DNA of 64,000 bases from contig NZ_JH636049.1 of assembly GCF_000258175.1 (NCBI RefSeq), forward strand, positions 2,891,482 to 2,955,481. The letters are read 5' to 3'. The first letter of the stretch is position 1; each line of letters begins with the position of its first letter. Both the position numbers and the translations under genes were made by a program. Below, one piece after another: positions 46,795 to 56,738 of this stretch. Origin of the DNA: Saccharomonospora xinjiangensis XJ-54 (GTDB taxonomy: Bacteria; Actinomycetota; Actinomycetes; Mycobacteriales; Pseudonocardiaceae). Below the pieces are notes generated by a model. That model was not told where the DNA came from. It did no database searches and was given only the letters and a program-made list of their open reading frames with translations.

Positions 46795-47613
46795 GTGAAG
46801 GACCATCCCACGTTCGTCGTCGGCGACGTCCACGGTTGCCGGGACGAGCTGGCCGACGCATTGTGCGACGCCGGGCTTGTTGACGACGGCGGCAACTGGA
46901 TCGGGGCCGACGCCCACCTGTGGTTCCTCGGTGACTTCGTGGACAGGGGACCCGACGGCGTCGGTGTCATCGATCTGGTGCGGTCGTTGCAGCGGCAGGC
47001 GCCGTCGTCGGACGGCTTCGTCAACAGCCTGCTCGGCAACCACGAGATCCTCCTGCTCGGCATGCATCGGTTCGGCGACGCGCCGGTGCCCGGCGGCGCG
47101 GGCAGATGCTTCGCTCGGAGCTGGGCCGTCAACGGCGGACAGCTCGCCGACCAGGACGCGCTCACCGGCGAACACATCGAGTGGTTGTGCTCGCGCCCCG
47201 TCGTGGCGGTGGCGGCCGAGCACCTGCTCGTGCACTCCGACACCCTCGACTACCTGGACTGGGGTGACACCGTCGAGGAGATCAACACGGCCGTCGGGGA
47301 GGTGCTCGCGGGGCACGACCTCGCGCAGTGGTGGGATCTGTGGCGTCGCATGACGAGCAGGTTCGCGTTTCGGGGTCCGGACGGTGCCGAGGCGGCTGAG
47401 GAGTTGCTGACGCGGCTCGGCGGCCAGCGCGTGGTCCACGGCCACAGCGTCATCGCCGACCAGGTCGGCGTCCATCCCGTCGAACTCGAAGCTCCCCACC
47501 TCTACGCGGGAGGGAAGGCGCTCGGCATCGACGCCGGTCTGTTCGCGGGTGGACCGTGCCTCGTGGTCGAACTGCCCTACACACCCGCCGAGCCCGCAAC
47601 CGACCGACGCTGA
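46795..47613 (+). CDS. Calcineurin-like metallophosphoesterase
   Basis: A 272-residue enzyme. Metal-binding motifs are FVVGDVHGCRDEL, FLGDFVDRGPDGV, LLGNHEILLLG, and VVHGHSVI, the order seen in PPP-type phosphatases and ApaH-like enzymes. The substrate could be a phosphoprotein or dinucleotide. The GTG at 46795 lies 37 bp after the NagD-like stop. Confidence 0.9.
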   Translation: MKDHPTFVVGDVHGCRDELADALCDAGLVDDGGNWIGADAHLWFLGDFVDRGPDGVGVIDLVRSLQRQAPSSDGFVNSLLGNHEILLLGMHRFGDAPVPGGAGRCFARSWAVNGGQLADQDALTGEHIEWLCSRPVVAVAAEHLLVHSDTLDYLDWGDTVEEINTAVGEVLAGHDLAQWWDLWRRMTSRFAFRGPDGAEAAEELLTRLGGQRVVHGHSVIADQVGVHPVELEAPHLYAGGKALGIDAGLFAGGPCLVVELPYTPAEPATDRR

Positions 47614-47690
47614 GCAGGCCGTTCTCGCGCGCCATCGGGCTCCGCGGTCGTTCGGCGGGTGCGGGATTTCGGGATCACGGATGGTGGGTC

Positions 47691-48317
47691 TCAGTGATTT
47701 TCCTCGTCACGCAGTGCCCGCAGCAGTGAGCCTGCCTCGCGATCGGTATGCACAGGCCCGCTCGGATGCGGCACTGGCCCTAGTCGTTTCGCGGGTGTCA
47801 CAAGTGCTCCCCGGCTCTCCGCGAGTTCCTTGATGCCGCGCAGAGTGGCTTCCATGCTGGTGCGCAGGTCGGCGAGGCGGTACGCGATGATCGCGTCCCT
47901 CTTGTCAGGCATCGCGTCGATGAACTTCGACAGCCCGGAGCGGGCTGGACCGAGCCGCACACCCTGCCGCAGCAGGACGCCGTCCTCGTGCGGCGTGAGG
48001 TCGAAACGCCAGGTCGCCATGGGTTTCGCCGGGTCGGTCTCGGTGTCGCCGAAACGGCCGTCGGGGTCCACCACTGCCCAGGCGAACGTCTTCGGCGGTT
48101 CGAACGCGACGACGTGCGACTCGGTGCGCCACTCGCCGACCGCGTCGCTGCGGTTGTGGCCCTCGAATCTCGCGCCGAGCTTGGGGCCGGTGGCCCCGCC
48201 CAGCCAGGTGACTCGCTGAAGTTCGGGGCTGAACCTGATCGACAGTTCGATGTCGGTCACCAGCTCCCACACGCGGTCGCTTCCGGCACGGACGACGATG
48301 TCGCAAGCGGTTTCCAT
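47691..48317 (-). CDS. SRPBCC (START-like) family protein
   Basis: A 208-residue lipid- or polyketide-binding fold protein. It begins [38 protein letters not shown] and has the [14 protein letters not shown] strand pair. Such proteins bind hydrophobic ligands or act as cyclases. The last 60 residues are an extra helical tail. ATG at 48317. Confidence 0.85.
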   Translation of the reverse strand: METACDIVVRAGSDRVWELVTDIELSIRFSPELQRVTWLGGATGPKLGARFEGHNRSDAVGEWRTESHVVAFEPPKTFAWAVVDPDGRFGDTETDPAKPMATWRFDLTPHEDGVLLRQGVRLGPARSGLSKFIDAMPDKRDAIIAYRLADLRTSMEATLRGIKELAESRGALVTPAKRLGPVPHPSGPVHTDREAGSLLRALRDEENH

Positions 48318-48326
48318 GTCGGCCTT

Positions 48327-48701
48327 TCAGCGAGTCGGAACGATCTCCCTGCCGAGCGGCAGGAGCGAGACCGGAACGAGTTTGAAGTTCCCGATTCCCA
48401 GCGGGATGCCGATGATCGTGACGCAGAGCGCGATACCCGTCACGATGTGCGAGAGCGCGAGCCACCAGCCCGCCACGATCAGCCAGACGATGTTGCCGAG
48501 CATCGAGGGGACCCCGGCCGTGCGGCGCTCCGTGACGGTGCGACCGAACGGCCACAGCGCGTAACCCGCGATGCGGAAGGAGGCGAGGCCGAACGGGATC
48601 GTGACGATCAGCAGGCAACAGATGATGCCCGCGAGCGTGTAGCCGAGCGCCAGCCAGAACCCGGACAGCACCAGCCAGATCACGTTCAGTATCGCTCGCA
48701 C
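48327..48701 (-). CDS. YccF domain membrane protein
   Basis: A 124-residue protein with two YccF repeats. Each contains an [22 protein letters not shown] helix followed by [13 protein letters not shown]; the second reads [19 protein letters not shown] and [18 protein letters not shown]. Function is unknown. GTG at 48701. It lies nine bases upstream of the SRPBCC gene on the same strand. Confidence 0.9.
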   Translation of the reverse strand: MRAILNVIWLVLSGFWLALGYTLAGIICCLLIVTIPFGLASFRIAGYALWPFGRTVTERRTAGVPSMLGNIVWLIVAGWWLALSHIVTGIALCVTIIGIPLGIGNFKLVPVSLLPLGREIVPTR

Positions 48702-48803
48702 CCCGCCATTGTCCCGCGAAAGTCGCGGGAACCGGAGATGGCTTTCGTGACGTGGATCTCCCTAGACTTCGTTGTGTCGTCGCTTCACCGTCGAGGAGAC
48801 ACC

Positions 48804-50486
48804 ATGTCCAACGCGCCAGCCGTCCCGAGCTACTCGTCCGGCATCTCGGAGGTTCCGCTGCTCGGGGACACCATCGGCGACAATCTCGATCGCACGGCGA
48901 AGGCGTATCCGGAGAGGGACGCGCTCGTCGATCATGCGACGGGGCGCCGCTGGACCTACCGCGAGTTCGTCGCCGACGTCGATGCACTCGCCGTCGGTCT
49001 GCTGGCGCGAGGTGTCGAGAAGGGTGACCGCGTCGGCATCTGGGCGCCCAACTGTCCTGAGTGGACGTTGACCCAGTACGCGACAGCCAAGATCGGCGCG
49101 ATCCTGGTCAACATCAACCCCGCGTACCGCTCCCACGAACTCGAATACGTGCTGACGCAGGCCGGGATCTCCATGTTAATCGCGGCGAAGGAGTTCAAGA
49201 CCTCCGACTACGAGGGCATGATCCGCGAGGTCCGCCCTCGATGTGGCGCACTCACCGACGTCGTCATCATCGGAGGGGAACACTGGAGTGCCCTGCTCGA
49301 CGACGGCAGGAAGGCCGATCCCGCCGCGTTGTCACGGGCACAGGCCGCGCTTGGTGCCGACGACCCGATCAACATCCAGTACACGTCGGGCACGACCGGG
49401 TTCCCCAAGGGCGCCACGCTGTCCCACCACAACATCCTCAACAACGGGTTCTTCGTCGGCGAGCTGTGCGGGTACACCGAGGAGGACCGGATCTGCATCC
49501 CGGTCCCGTTCTACCATTGCTTCGGCATGGTCATGGGCAACCTCGCCGCCACGACGCACGGCGCGTGCATGGTGATCCCCGCTCCCTCGTTCGACCCGAA
49601 GCGGACACTGGAGGCGGTGCAGGCGGAGCGGTGCACATCGCTGTACGGAGTGCCCACGATGTTCATCGCCGAACTCGCCGACCCGGATTTCGACGGCTAC
49701 GACCTCGCGAGCCTGCGCACCGGCATCATGGCGGGCTCGCCGTGCCCCGTCGAGGTGATGAAGCAGGTCATCGAGCGCATGGGGATGGCCGAGGTCGCGA
49801 TCTGCTACGGCATGACGGAAACCTCGCCGGTCTCGACGCAGACGAGAGCCGACGACTCCGTCGAGCGCCGCGTCTCCACCGTCGGCAGGGTGGGGCCGCA
49901 CCTCGAAGTGAAGATCGTCGATCCCGAGACGGGGCTGACCGTGCCGCGTGGCACGCCGGGCGAACTCTGCACGCGTGGCTACTCGGTGATGCTCGGCTAC
50001 TGGAACCAGCCCGAGAAGACGGCCGAGGTCATCGACGCGGCCCGCTGGATGCACACGGGCGACGTCGCGGTGATGGACGACGACGGCTACGTGACCATCA
50101 CGGGGCGCATCAAGGATATGGTGATCCGGGGCGGAGAGAACATCTACCCTCGCGAGATCGAGGAGTTCCTCTACACCCACCCGGACATCCTCGACGCGCA
50201 GGTGATCGGTGTGCCTGACGCGAAATACGGCGAGGAACTCATGGCGTGGGTGCGGATGCGTGACGGCGCCGAGCCGATCACGGCGGAGGCCCTTCGTGCG
50301 TTCTGCACCGGCAGGCTCGCCCACTTCAAGATCCCGCGCTACGTGCACGTCGTCGAGGACTTCCCTATGACGGTCACCGGCAAGATCCGCAAGGTGGAGA
50401 TGAGGGAGAAGGCGGTGGAGTTGCTCGATCTCGCCGCCACCGCAGGGGATGCCGGTGCCGAGGCAGGGGGCGGCGAAGTCCGGTAG
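48804..50486 (+). CDS. Fatty acyl-CoA/AMP ligase (FadD35-like)
   Basis: A 560-residue adenylate-forming enzyme that activates a carboxylic acid with ATP and CoA. Motifs: the P-loop [27 protein letters not shown], the ADGYV-like [25 protein letters not shown], and the C-terminal Lys in MTVTGKIRK. The ATG at 48804 has GAGGAGA upstream. It is divergent from the YccF gene. Substrate chain length cannot be read. Confidence 0.93.
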   Translation: MSNAPAVPSYSSGISEVPLLGDTIGDNLDRTAKAYPERDALVDHATGRRWTYREFVADVDALAVGLLARGVEKGDRVGIWAPNCPEWTLTQYATAKIGAILVNINPAYRSHELEYVLTQAGISMLIAAKEFKTSDYEGMIREVRPRCGALTDVVIIGGEHWSALLDDGRKADPAALSRAQAALGADDPINIQYTSGTTGFPKGATLSHHNILNNGFFVGELCGYTEEDRICIPVPFYHCFGMVMGNLAATTHGACMVIPAPSFDPKRTLEAVQAERCTSLYGVPTMFIAELADPDFDGYDLASLRTGIMAGSPCPVEVMKQVIERMGMAEVAICYGMTETSPVSTQTRADDSVERRVSTVGRVGPHLEVKIVDPETGLTVPRGTPGELCTRGYSVMLGYWNQPEKTAEVIDAARWMHTGDVAVMDDDGYVTITGRIKDMVIRGGENIYPREIEEFLYTHPDILDAQVIGVPDAKYGEELMAWVRMRDGAEPITAEALRAFCTGRLAHFKIPRYVHVVEDFPMTVTGKIRKVEMREKAVELLDLAATAGDAGAEAGGGEVR

Positions 50487-50664
50487 GGCGTCCAGTGCGC
50501 GGCGTTCCGCTGCCGCTTTGCCGCCAGGTCGCGGTGCCGGGGTCCGGCCCCAGCTGGATGAGCCCAACGGCTGCGAGGTTCGCCGCCTTCTCGCTGTCCG
50601 GGTCCCATTCTCTCGCCGCGGTGAACACGATCCTGCCGCTGTGCCGCGACGGCGCGGCGGAAAC
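50487..50664 (-). other. Spacer with a possible coding remnant
   Basis: On the minus strand a short in-frame stretch reads FTAAREWDPDSEKAANLAAVG near 50630-50560, which looks more protein-like than its surroundings but has no convincing start or conserved partner. It runs into the antisense of the ligase gene. I treat the spacer as non-coding or a decayed fragment. Confidence 0.3.
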
Positions 50665-51702
50665 CTAGGCGCGCAGCGCGCGTTCGACCTGGGTCTCGCT
50701 CAACGGTTCGGTGCTGACGTAGTACAGCACCGAACCAGGCGGCAGCGTCGTGGTCCCAGCAGGATTGACGTGCAGCGTCTCGTCCGTTCGCGCGGCGAGC
50801 AGGGTGGCGTTGTGGTGAGCGCCGAGCGCCGAACGGCAACGTTCCACCGATACCTCACCTGCCGAGGCAGGCACGATCACCGAGTACGTGTTCGCCCCGC
50901 CGTGGGTCATCAGCTCGGCGTAGACCTCGCTGATGCCGGGCGACTGGAGTTCCTCGGTGATCATGCGTGGGGTGTGCCACTGCACCGGCCGGATGTTCGC
51001 GCTCACATAGCCCAGCAGTGAGGAACGCTCCAGGTCGCGCAGCGTGACCACGACATGGGCGTTCGTGATCACATGATCGACGGCCAGCGCGACGGCGAGC
51101 GACTGATTGTCGTCACCGACGTCCACCAGCACGGCGGCCGCGCGGTGAACACCCGCTCTGCGCAGCACGGCGGCGTCGGTGAGATCGCCGCGCACGAACG
51201 TCACCGGCTCGCCGGGCATCGGGTGGCTGCCGACGTCGTCGAAGGCACACAACACCAGCTCACCATGCCGTCCGCCGCTGTCGGCGAGGAGTTCGGCGAC
51301 GATGCGTTCGGTGCGGCCGGGGGCGTATCCGAGCAGGACGGTGTGGCCGGACACGTCCACGGTGATCGACCCCTGCATCCGCTGTCCCCTCGCCTTCTCC
51401 AGCATCGAAGCCAGTTTCGTGAACACCGTCGTGAGCGCCGCGATACCGCCGACGATGACGTAGCCGCCCACGATGTGCCCCATCGGGGTCTCGGGGTAGA
51501 AGTCGCCGTAGCCGACGGTCGCGGCGGTCACCATGAAGTACCACCAGTAGTTGGCTGGCTGAACCAGCTCACTGCCCTCGGGTTCGGCCAGTGTCATCAG
51601 CGGCCAGCTGGTGAGGAAGACGAACGCGATCACAACGACCGGGGTGGCCCATGAGGTCAGTGACGCGAACCGTTTGAGTAGCCGCGACAGGAAGAACGGC
51701 AT
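50665..51702 (-). CDS. Two-helix potassium channel with RCK/TrkA-N domain
   Basis: A 345-residue channel of the MthK-like type. Helix 1 is about 18-38, the selectivity filter TVGYGDF is at 62-68, and helix 2 is about 75-98. A TrkA-N Rossmann domain follows (GHTVLLGYAPGRTERIVAEL, then FVRGDLTDAAVLRRAGV and VDVGDDNQSLAVAL). A final 80-residue domain may be a TrkA-C-like ligand site. ATG at 51702. Confidence 0.93.
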   Translation of the reverse strand: MPFFLSRLLKRFASLTSWATPVVVIAFVFLTSWPLMTLAEPEGSELVQPANYWWYFMVTAATVGYGDFYPETPMGHIVGGYVIVGGIAALTTVFTKLASMLEKARGQRMQGSITVDVSGHTVLLGYAPGRTERIVAELLADSGGRHGELVLCAFDDVGSHPMPGEPVTFVRGDLTDAAVLRRAGVHRAAAVLVDVGDDNQSLAVALAVDHVITNAHVVVTLRDLERSSLLGYVSANIRPVQWHTPRMITEELQSPGISEVYAELMTHGGANTYSVIVPASAGEVSVERCRSALGAHHNATLLAARTDETLHVNPAGTTTLPPGSVLYYVSTEPLSETQVERALRA

Positions 51703-51803
51703 GGCTTCCTCCTGCGGCGACGGGTACTGGCTGTCTGGTTTCTACCAGTTCCGGCCCCCAGCCTGCCACAGGCACAGTCCGGCCTCATCCGCGAGCCGCG
51801 GGC

Positions 51804-52772
51804 TCACGACACTTGTTCCGCCGCCTCGGCGAACACCTTCTCGTCCTCCCTGCCGAAGGCGTCCTCCAGTTGTTCGGGGGAGTGGTCGAGGTCGATCTCG
51901 GCGATGTTCGCTCCGCGTGCCGATTCGATGGCGCCGAGGCGGCGCTGCGCCCTGTCAGCCGCGTACTGGATGAACTCGTTGTTGTCGATACCGAACGGCG
52001 GCGTCTCGAACTGCTCGTTCACCCACTGGATCATGCCGAGGGCGTGCGGGAGCAACTCGCCCATGCGCTGCTGCACGACCTCCCACAGCGAATCGTCGGC
52101 CGCGACGTGCCGCCTGCACGTGAACGTGCCCCACGCCATGTGCCTGCGCTCGTCGTCGGAGATCCGCCGGACGAGTTCCTGCATGCCGGGGAGGATTCCC
52201 CGCCCCGTGCAGACCTTCTGCCAGGCGTAGTAACCGGTGAGCGCGAGCGAACCTTCGATGACGTGGTTGTAGGTGACGCTCGCGCGAACCTGGTTGCGCG
52301 GGCTCGGGTCCTCGGCCAGCACGCCGAGCGAGGCAGGCAGCTCCTCGTAGAACAGCGTGCGGTAGTGGGGATTCTCCGCCACGAAGGGATGCAGGTCCTC
52401 GGTGAGCCCCACCGCGTCCATCCACCGCCGGAACACCTCGGTGTGTTTGGCCTCCTCGAAGCAGAACTGCGTGAGGTACATCTCGTCACCGAGCCTGCCC
52501 TCGGTGGCCATGGCTTTCATGAACGGCTGGATGTCCTCGGTGACGGCCTCCTCTCCCGCGACGAACTGTGCGCACAGGTATGTGGCGGAACGGCGCTCGT
52601 CGTCGGTCAGCGCATCCCAGTCGGCCGCGTCGGCGCTGAAGTCGATGTCGGCGGGGTTCCAGAACTTGCGGTTGCCCTTCACGAACAGCCGCAGCGGGAA
52701 GGAGTTCCAGTTGAGCCCGCCCCTGCGCAGCGAATGAAAGCCGTCACGGTGCTCGGCCGTGCTCGCGGTCAT
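51804..52772 (-). CDS. R2-like ligand-binding oxidase (R2lox, Mn/Fe)
   Basis: A 322-residue ferritin-like protein like M. tuberculosis Rv0233. Every metal ligand and crosslink residue known in Rv0233 is present at a constant shift of +6: Glu74, Glu107, His110, Glu173, Glu208, His211, plus Val77 and Tyr168 that form the Val-Tyr ether crosslink. These proteins bind a heterodinuclear Mn/Fe site and a lipid-like ligand and do not act as ribonucleotide reductase. ATG at 52772. The TetR gene 17 bp upstream mirrors Rv0232-Rv0233. Confidence 0.93.
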   Translation of the reverse strand: MTASTAEHRDGFHSLRRGGLNWNSFPLRLFVKGNRKFWNPADIDFSADAADWDALTDDERRSATYLCAQFVAGEEAVTEDIQPFMKAMATEGRLGDEMYLTQFCFEEAKHTEVFRRWMDAVGLTEDLHPFVAENPHYRTLFYEELPASLGVLAEDPSPRNQVRASVTYNHVIEGSLALTGYYAWQKVCTGRGILPGMQELVRRISDDERRHMAWGTFTCRRHVAADDSLWEVVQQRMGELLPHALGMIQWVNEQFETPPFGIDNNEFIQYAADRAQRRLGAIESARGANIAEIDLDHSPEQLEDAFGREDEKVFAEAAEQVS

Positions 52773-52789
52773 GGTGTTCTTCCCTTCGG

Positions 52790-53410
52790 TCACGTCGCTT
52801 CTTCGGCGACTGGCTTCGTGGGCGACTTGATGGGTGACTCGATGAGCGCTCCGACGACGGCGCACACGCGGTCGGCGGCCTCGGTGGCCGAGCCGGTGGG
52901 CAGGACGAGGTGGCTGAGGGCGAGCCGCACCATGGTCTCCGCGACGAACCGGGGATCGGCGAGATCGGGAAGCTGTTCCCGCAGGTACGACTCGGCGAGG
53001 TCGGTGGCGGCTCCCAGCACCGGCTGCCCTCGCGTGGTGAGCAGGGGCAGCAGGTCCTCGGCAGGTTGCGCCCCCGTGATGGCGGCGACGAGCGGGTTCC
53101 GCCCCGCGTGCTCGATGGTGTGCCTGGTCGCGGCGTGGACACCGGCGAGCACGCCGTCGGCGTCGTCGAGACAGCGCCGGATGCCGTCGGTGAACTCGGC
53201 GAACGTGTGCAGTGCGACCGCCTGGACGAGCGCGGACTTGTTGCCGAATTCGTTGTAGACCGTCTGCCTGCTCACACCGACCGCCGAGGCGACGTCGGCC
53301 ATGCGAAGCCCGGCGTAGCCGCTGTGGGTCAGGATTCCGGCGGCGGCGTCGAGCAATTGCTCGCGCAGCGAGGCTCTGGCTCGTTCCACGTAACTCGTGA
53401 CGTGCGACAC
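52790..53410 (-). CDS. TetR family regulator
   Basis: A 206-residue regulator. The N-terminal HTH is [37 protein letters not shown]. The rest is a helical ligand domain of no clear class. The start at 53410 follows a palindromic operator. It is first in a two-gene operon with R2lox and probably controls it. Rv0232 occupies the same place in M. tuberculosis. Confidence 0.92.
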   Translation of the reverse strand: MSHVTSYVERARASLREQLLDAAAGILTHSGYAGLRMADVASAVGVSRQTVYNEFGNKSALVQAVALHTFAEFTDGIRRCLDDADGVLAGVHAATRHTIEHAGRNPLVAAITGAQPAEDLLPLLTTRGQPVLGAATDLAESYLREQLPDLADPRFVAETMVRLALSHLVLPTGSATEAADRVCAVVGALIESPIKSPTKPVAEEAT

Positions 53411-53419
53411 ACGGTGAGT

Positions 53420-53444
53420 TTGACATATCAGCCCGACATGTCAA
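53420..53444. promoter_or_regulatory. Palindromic operator of the TetR-R2lox operon
   Basis: TTGACAT (53420-53426) and ATGTCAA (53438-53444) form a perfect 7-base inverted repeat with an 11-base spacer, 10 bp upstream of the TetR start. It lies between divergent genes and probably binds the TetR protein. The arms resemble a -35 box. Confidence 0.75.
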
Positions 53445-53467
53445 TGAGCTGGACGAGTCAATTCTCG

Positions 53468-54217
53468 ATGTCAAGCAGTTACCGTGAGCCTGTGGGTACC
53501 TGCGTGGGATTCGACCTCGACATGACGCTCATCGATCCGAGGCCGGGCATGGCCGAGGCCATGAACGCGCTGGCCGTCGAGTCGGGGCTGCCGTTCGACG
53601 GCGAGCACTTCGCCGCGCACCTCGGACCGCCGCTCGACCACGTCCTGCGTGGCTTCGGGGCGCCGGAAGCACGCATCCCCGCGCTCGTCGCCCGGTTCCG
53701 TCAGATCTACCCCGAGATCGTGATCCCCCGCACCGTGGCGCTACCGGGAGCGGCGGCGGCTCTCGACCTCGTGCGCGAAACCGGTGGCCGCTCACTGGTC
53801 GTCACGGGCAAGTACGCGCGCAACGCCGCGCTGCACATGCGCGCCCTCGACTGGACGGTGGACTCCCTCGTGGGCGAACTCTGGTCCGTCGGGAAGGCCG
53901 CGGCGCTGACCGCGCACGGGGCCGACGTCTTCGTGGGTGATCACGTGGGGGACATCGCGGGCGCACTGGCCGCGGGTGCCGTCGCCGTCGGTGTGACGAC
54001 GGGCCCCTGTGACAGGGCGGAGCTACTGGCCGCGGGCGCGCACGTCGTACTCGACTCGCTGACGGAGTTCCCCGCGTGGCTCGGCGAGTACGGCGAAAGG
54101 CGAGGGACTGCTCAGCCGCGACGGTGTTCGCGGACCAGCGAGATGAAGCCCAGGGCGAGGCCGAGCGGGGTGATCACTCCGGCTCCGGCCGACAACCACA
54201 CCGGCAGCTCCGAGTAG
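53468..54217 (+). CDS. HAD family hydrolase
   Basis: A HAD phosphatase of about 249 aa. Motif I is [14 protein letters not shown], motif [13 protein letters not shown], and motif [19 protein letters not shown]. It resembles phosphoglycolate phosphatase-type proteins but has Met after the second Asp. The start may be ATG 53468 or GTG 53492. The last 35 residues are low in likeness and overlap the opposite membrane gene by 106 bp, so they may be read-through sequence after loss of an earlier stop. Confidence 0.82.
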   Translation: MSSSYREPVGTCVGFDLDMTLIDPRPGMAEAMNALAVESGLPFDGEHFAAHLGPPLDHVLRGFGAPEARIPALVARFRQIYPEIVIPRTVALPGAAAALDLVRETGGRSLVVTGKYARNAALHMRALDWTVDSLVGELWSVGKAAALTAHGADVFVGDHVGDIAGALAAGAVAVGVTTGPCDRAELLAAGAHVVLDSLTEFPAWLGEYGERRGTAQPRRCSRTSEMKPRARPSGVITPAPADNHTGSSE

Positions 54218-54345
54218 CCCGCGGCGAACAGGACGAACACCGCGACCACGGCGAGCATGCCGACACTGAACAGTCCGATGCCGATCCGCATTAGCCAGGG
54301 CTTTCGCGTTGTGGCCGAATTCGTGTCGTGGACAGCGGTTCCCAT
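54112..54345 (-). CDS. Small two-helix membrane protein
   Basis: A protein of about 77 residues with two hydrophobic helices ([23 protein letters not shown] and [20 protein letters not shown]) and a basic C-terminal end. No family recognised. ATG 54345 or 54354 could start it. It overlaps the end of the HAD gene on the other strand. Confidence 0.65.
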   Translation of the reverse strand: MGTAVHDTNSATTRKPWLMRIGIGLFSVGMLAVVAVFVLFAAGYSELPVWLSAGAGVITPLGLALGFISLVREHRRG

Positions 54346-54505
54346 GCCCGACATCTTAAGCGGGAGCAATCGCCCTCGCCGTAGCGTGTGTGGCGAGATA
54401 GGCTAGGTGGGTGCGCGTCCTGGGTACGCCTGGGGCGCGTTCGTCATGCGGGGCCGCGCGAACAGCGTGGTCTGTTGCAGGAGAGCGAAGGAACGGTGAG
54501 GGGCA

Positions 54506-54892
54506 GTGCCGACCGGCAAGGTCAAGTGGTACGACGCGGACAAGGGGTTCGGCTTCGTCACGCAGGACGGAGGCAAGGACGTCTATGTTCGTAAGTCCGC
54601 GCTACCGCAGGGCGTCGAGGCACTGAAAGCAGGCCAGCGGCTGGAGTTCGGTGTCGCCGACGGAAGGCGAGGACCCCAGGCCCTTTCCGTCCGGCTGCTC
54701 GACCCGCCGCCCTCCGTCGTCGAGGCGAGGCGGCGTCCCGCGGAGGAGCTCCACGGCCTCATCGAGGACATGATCAAGCTGCTGGAGATGAAGGTCCAGC
54801 CGGATCTGCGCAGGGGCCGCTACCCCGATCGCAAGAACACCAAGCGCATCGCCGAGGTGATGCGGGCCGTGGCGCGCGACCTCGACCCGTAA
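54506..54892 (+). CDS. Cold-shock domain protein with C-terminal extension (CspB-like)
   Basis: A 128-residue protein. Residues 1-65 form a cold-shock domain with RNP1 KGFGFV and RNP2 VYVRKSAL. A conserved actinobacterial extension follows ([42 protein letters not shown]). It matches the Rv0871 type and differs from the 68-residue protein at 5286. The GTG at 54506 follows GAGGGGCA. A strong terminator lies 19 bp after the stop. Confidence 0.92.
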   Translation: MPTGKVKWYDADKGFGFVTQDGGKDVYVRKSALPQGVEALKAGQRLEFGVADGRRGPQALSVRLLDPPPSVVEARRRPAEELHGLIEDMIKLLEMKVQPDLRRGRYPDRKNTKRIAEVMRAVARDLDP

Positions 54893-54910
54893 TCGGCCAG
54901 GGTCGAGCGG

Positions 54911-54938
54911 AGGCGGGCACGTGCTGCCCGCCTTTTTT
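54911..54938 (+). terminator. Rho-independent terminator of the cold-shock gene
   Basis: AGGCGGGCA (54911-54919) pairs with TGCCCGCCT (54925-54933), with a five-base loop and a run of T to 54938. It is one of the clearest terminators in the window. Confidence 0.95.
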
Positions 54939-54986
54939 GTGCAGTCAAAGAAGAGTCCTGGAGTCGTGTATCACAAAACAGGTATC

Positions 54987-55003
54987 CGTGAATCCTGTTC
55001 ACG
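54987..55003. promoter_or_regulatory. Palindromic operator upstream of nsrR-hmp
   Basis: CGTGAA (54987-54992) and TTCACG (54998-55003) form a perfect inverted repeat with a five-base spacer. It ends 13 bp before the nsrR start. It overlaps a second inverted repeat AACAGG (54977-54982) and CCTGTT (54994-54999). It is a plausible NsrR autoregulation site. Confidence 0.7.
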
Positions 55004-55016
55004 ATAGCGTGACGCC

Positions 55017-55463
55017 GTGCAGCTCAACCGGTCCACCGACATCGCTCTCCGGGTGTTGATGTACGTCGCGGCCAAGGACGGCCGTCGCACGATCGACGAG
55101 CTCGCCGACGCCCTCGCCGTTCCCCGCCATCACCTGGCCAAGGTGGTGCAGCGACTGCAAAGACTGGGTCTGCTCGCCACGGTCAGAGGGCGGGGTGGCG
55201 GTGTGGAGCTGGCTCCGACGGCACTGCGGACCGGTGTGGGGTCCATCGTGCGCAAGCTGGAGCCGGCCGACGAGGTCGTGCAGTGCGACGAGCCGCCGTG
55301 CCCGCTACGAGGTCAGTGCAAGCTCAGGGCCGCCTTCCGCAGGGCTCACGAGGCGTTCTTGCGCAGCCTCGACGAGATGTCGCTCGCGGATCTCGTCAAC
55401 GAGGGCAACGGGCCGGTGCTGCTCACCATCGGATGGAGTCCCGGGGAACCCGGGGCGCGCTGA
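55017..55463 (+). CDS. nsrR: NsrR-type Rrf2 nitric-oxide-responsive regulator
   Basis: A 148-residue Rrf2 repressor. The winged helix is in the first 65 residues (TIDELADALAVPRHHLAKVVQRLQRLGLL). The iron-sulfur ligands are Cys90, Cys95 and Cys101 in CDEPPCPLRGQC, and Asp8 matches the Asp ligand of Streptomyces NsrR. Nitric oxide destroys the cluster and frees the operator. The gene is followed at 15 bp by hmp, its classic target. GTG at 55017. Confidence 0.92.
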   Translation: MQLNRSTDIALRVLMYVAAKDGRRTIDELADALAVPRHHLAKVVQRLQRLGLLATVRGRGGGVELAPTALRTGVGSIVRKLEPADEVVQCDEPPCPLRGQCKLRAAFRRAHEAFLRSLDEMSLADLVNEGNGPVLLTIGWSPGEPGAR

Positions 55464-55478
55464 GACGGAGGAACCCCC

Positions 55479-56675
55479 ATGTTGTCGGCAGATTCGGACA
55501 GAGTCATCCGGGCGACATTGCCGGTGGTACGTGACCACGGCCCACAGATCACGTCCCGCTTCTACACCGACATGTTCGCGGCGCACCCGGAACTTCTCGA
55601 CCTGTTCAACCTCGCCAACCAGGCGAACGGCGACCAGCAGCGTGCTCTCGCCGCGGCCGTGGTGGCGTTCGCCGAGCACCTCGTGGGGGAGCGGGAGGTG
55701 GACTTCGCGCCCATCGCGGAGCGCATCGCGCACAAGCACGTCTCGCTCGGGGTGCAGCCGGGGCAGTACACGATCGTCGGCCGTCACCTGCTCGGCGCTG
55801 TCGGTGCGGTGCTCGGCGACGCCGTGACCGAGGAGGTGCGCAGGGCATGGGACGAGGTGTACTGGCTGTGCGCGTGCGAGCTGATCGCGGCGGAGGCGCG
55901 CCTCTACCAGCGCGCGGAGGTGGAGCCCGCGTCGCCGTGGCGGTCGTGGCGGGTCGCGAAGCGGGTCGAGGAAGCCGAGGACGTGGTCTCGTTCACGCTC
56001 GTTCCCGACGACGGCGGCCCCGTGCCCGACTTCCAGCCGGGCCAGTACGTCTCCGTCGCGGTGACCCTGCCGGACGGGCGGAGGCAGCCACGGCAGTACT
56101 CGCTGTCCCAGGGGCCGGGCCGGGGCTCGCTGCGGATCACCGTCCGCAGGGTTCGCGGCGTTGACGGCGCCCCGGATGGGCTGGTCTCCAACTTCCTCGT
56201 CGATCAGGTCGAGGCGGACGACACGCTCTTGGTGGGGCCGGTCGCGGGCGACGTGGTGCTCGACCCGAGCGACGATCCCATCGTGCTGATCAGTGCGGGC
56301 ATCGGGATCACCCCGATGGCGGGCATGCTCGACCACATCGGACGGACCCAGCCGTTCCGTGAGGTCGTCGCCGCACACGCCGACCGTTCGCCCGAGCGGC
56401 ACGCGCTGCTCGCCGACGTCGCACACGCGGGAGCGCAGTTGCGTTCGTTCCGCCAGCTGGTCTGGTACGAGGACGGCGCGACGGGTGAGGCACGTCCCGG
56501 CAGGATCGACGTCGAGCAGCTGCCGCTTCCCGAGAACGCGCTGGTGTATCTGTGCGGACCGATGCCGTTCATGGCGCAGGTGCGGGCGGGGCTTCGCAAG
56601 CGCGGGGTGCCAGCCGAGCGGATCTTCACCGAGGTCTTCGGCACGGGGATGCTGTCCGACGACGCGACGGCCTGA
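55479..56675 (+). CDS. hmp: Flavohemoglobin, nitric oxide dioxygenase
   Basis: A 398-residue enzyme that oxidises NO to nitrate with O2 and NADH. The globin domain (1-140) has Tyr29 at B10 and proximal His87 in HKHVSLGVQP. The FAD domain has RQYSLSQ, and the NAD domain has SAGIGITPM and LCGPMPFM, ending FTEVFG. The ATG at 55479 has GGAGGAA upstream. It is controlled with nsrR. A hairpin terminator follows the stop. Confidence 0.95.
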   Translation: MLSADSDRVIRATLPVVRDHGPQITSRFYTDMFAAHPELLDLFNLANQANGDQQRALAAAVVAFAEHLVGEREVDFAPIAERIAHKHVSLGVQPGQYTIVGRHLLGAVGAVLGDAVTEEVRRAWDEVYWLCACELIAAEARLYQRAEVEPASPWRSWRVAKRVEEAEDVVSFTLVPDDGGPVPDFQPGQYVSVAVTLPDGRRQPRQYSLSQGPGRGSLRITVRRVRGVDGAPDGLVSNFLVDQVEADDTLLVGPVAGDVVLDPSDDPIVLISAGIGITPMAGMLDHIGRTQPFREVVAAHADRSPERHALLADVAHAGAQLRSFRQLVWYEDGATGEARPGRIDVEQLPLPENALVYLCGPMPFMAQVRAGLRKRGVPAERIFTEVFGTGMLSDDATA

Positions 56676-56686
56676 CCTCCGGTCTC

Positions 56687-56728
56687 ACCCGGTCTGCCCG
56701 CGCACCGAAAGGCGTGGGCAGACCGGGT
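56687..56728. terminator. Bidirectional terminator between hmp and the lipoprotein gene
   Basis: ACCCGGTCTGCCC (56687-56699) pairs with GGGCAGACCGGGT (56716-56728), and the stem extends inward by four further pairs with one G-T. It serves the convergent hmp and lipoprotein genes. Confidence 0.9.
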
Positions 56729-56738
56729 CACAGGAAGT

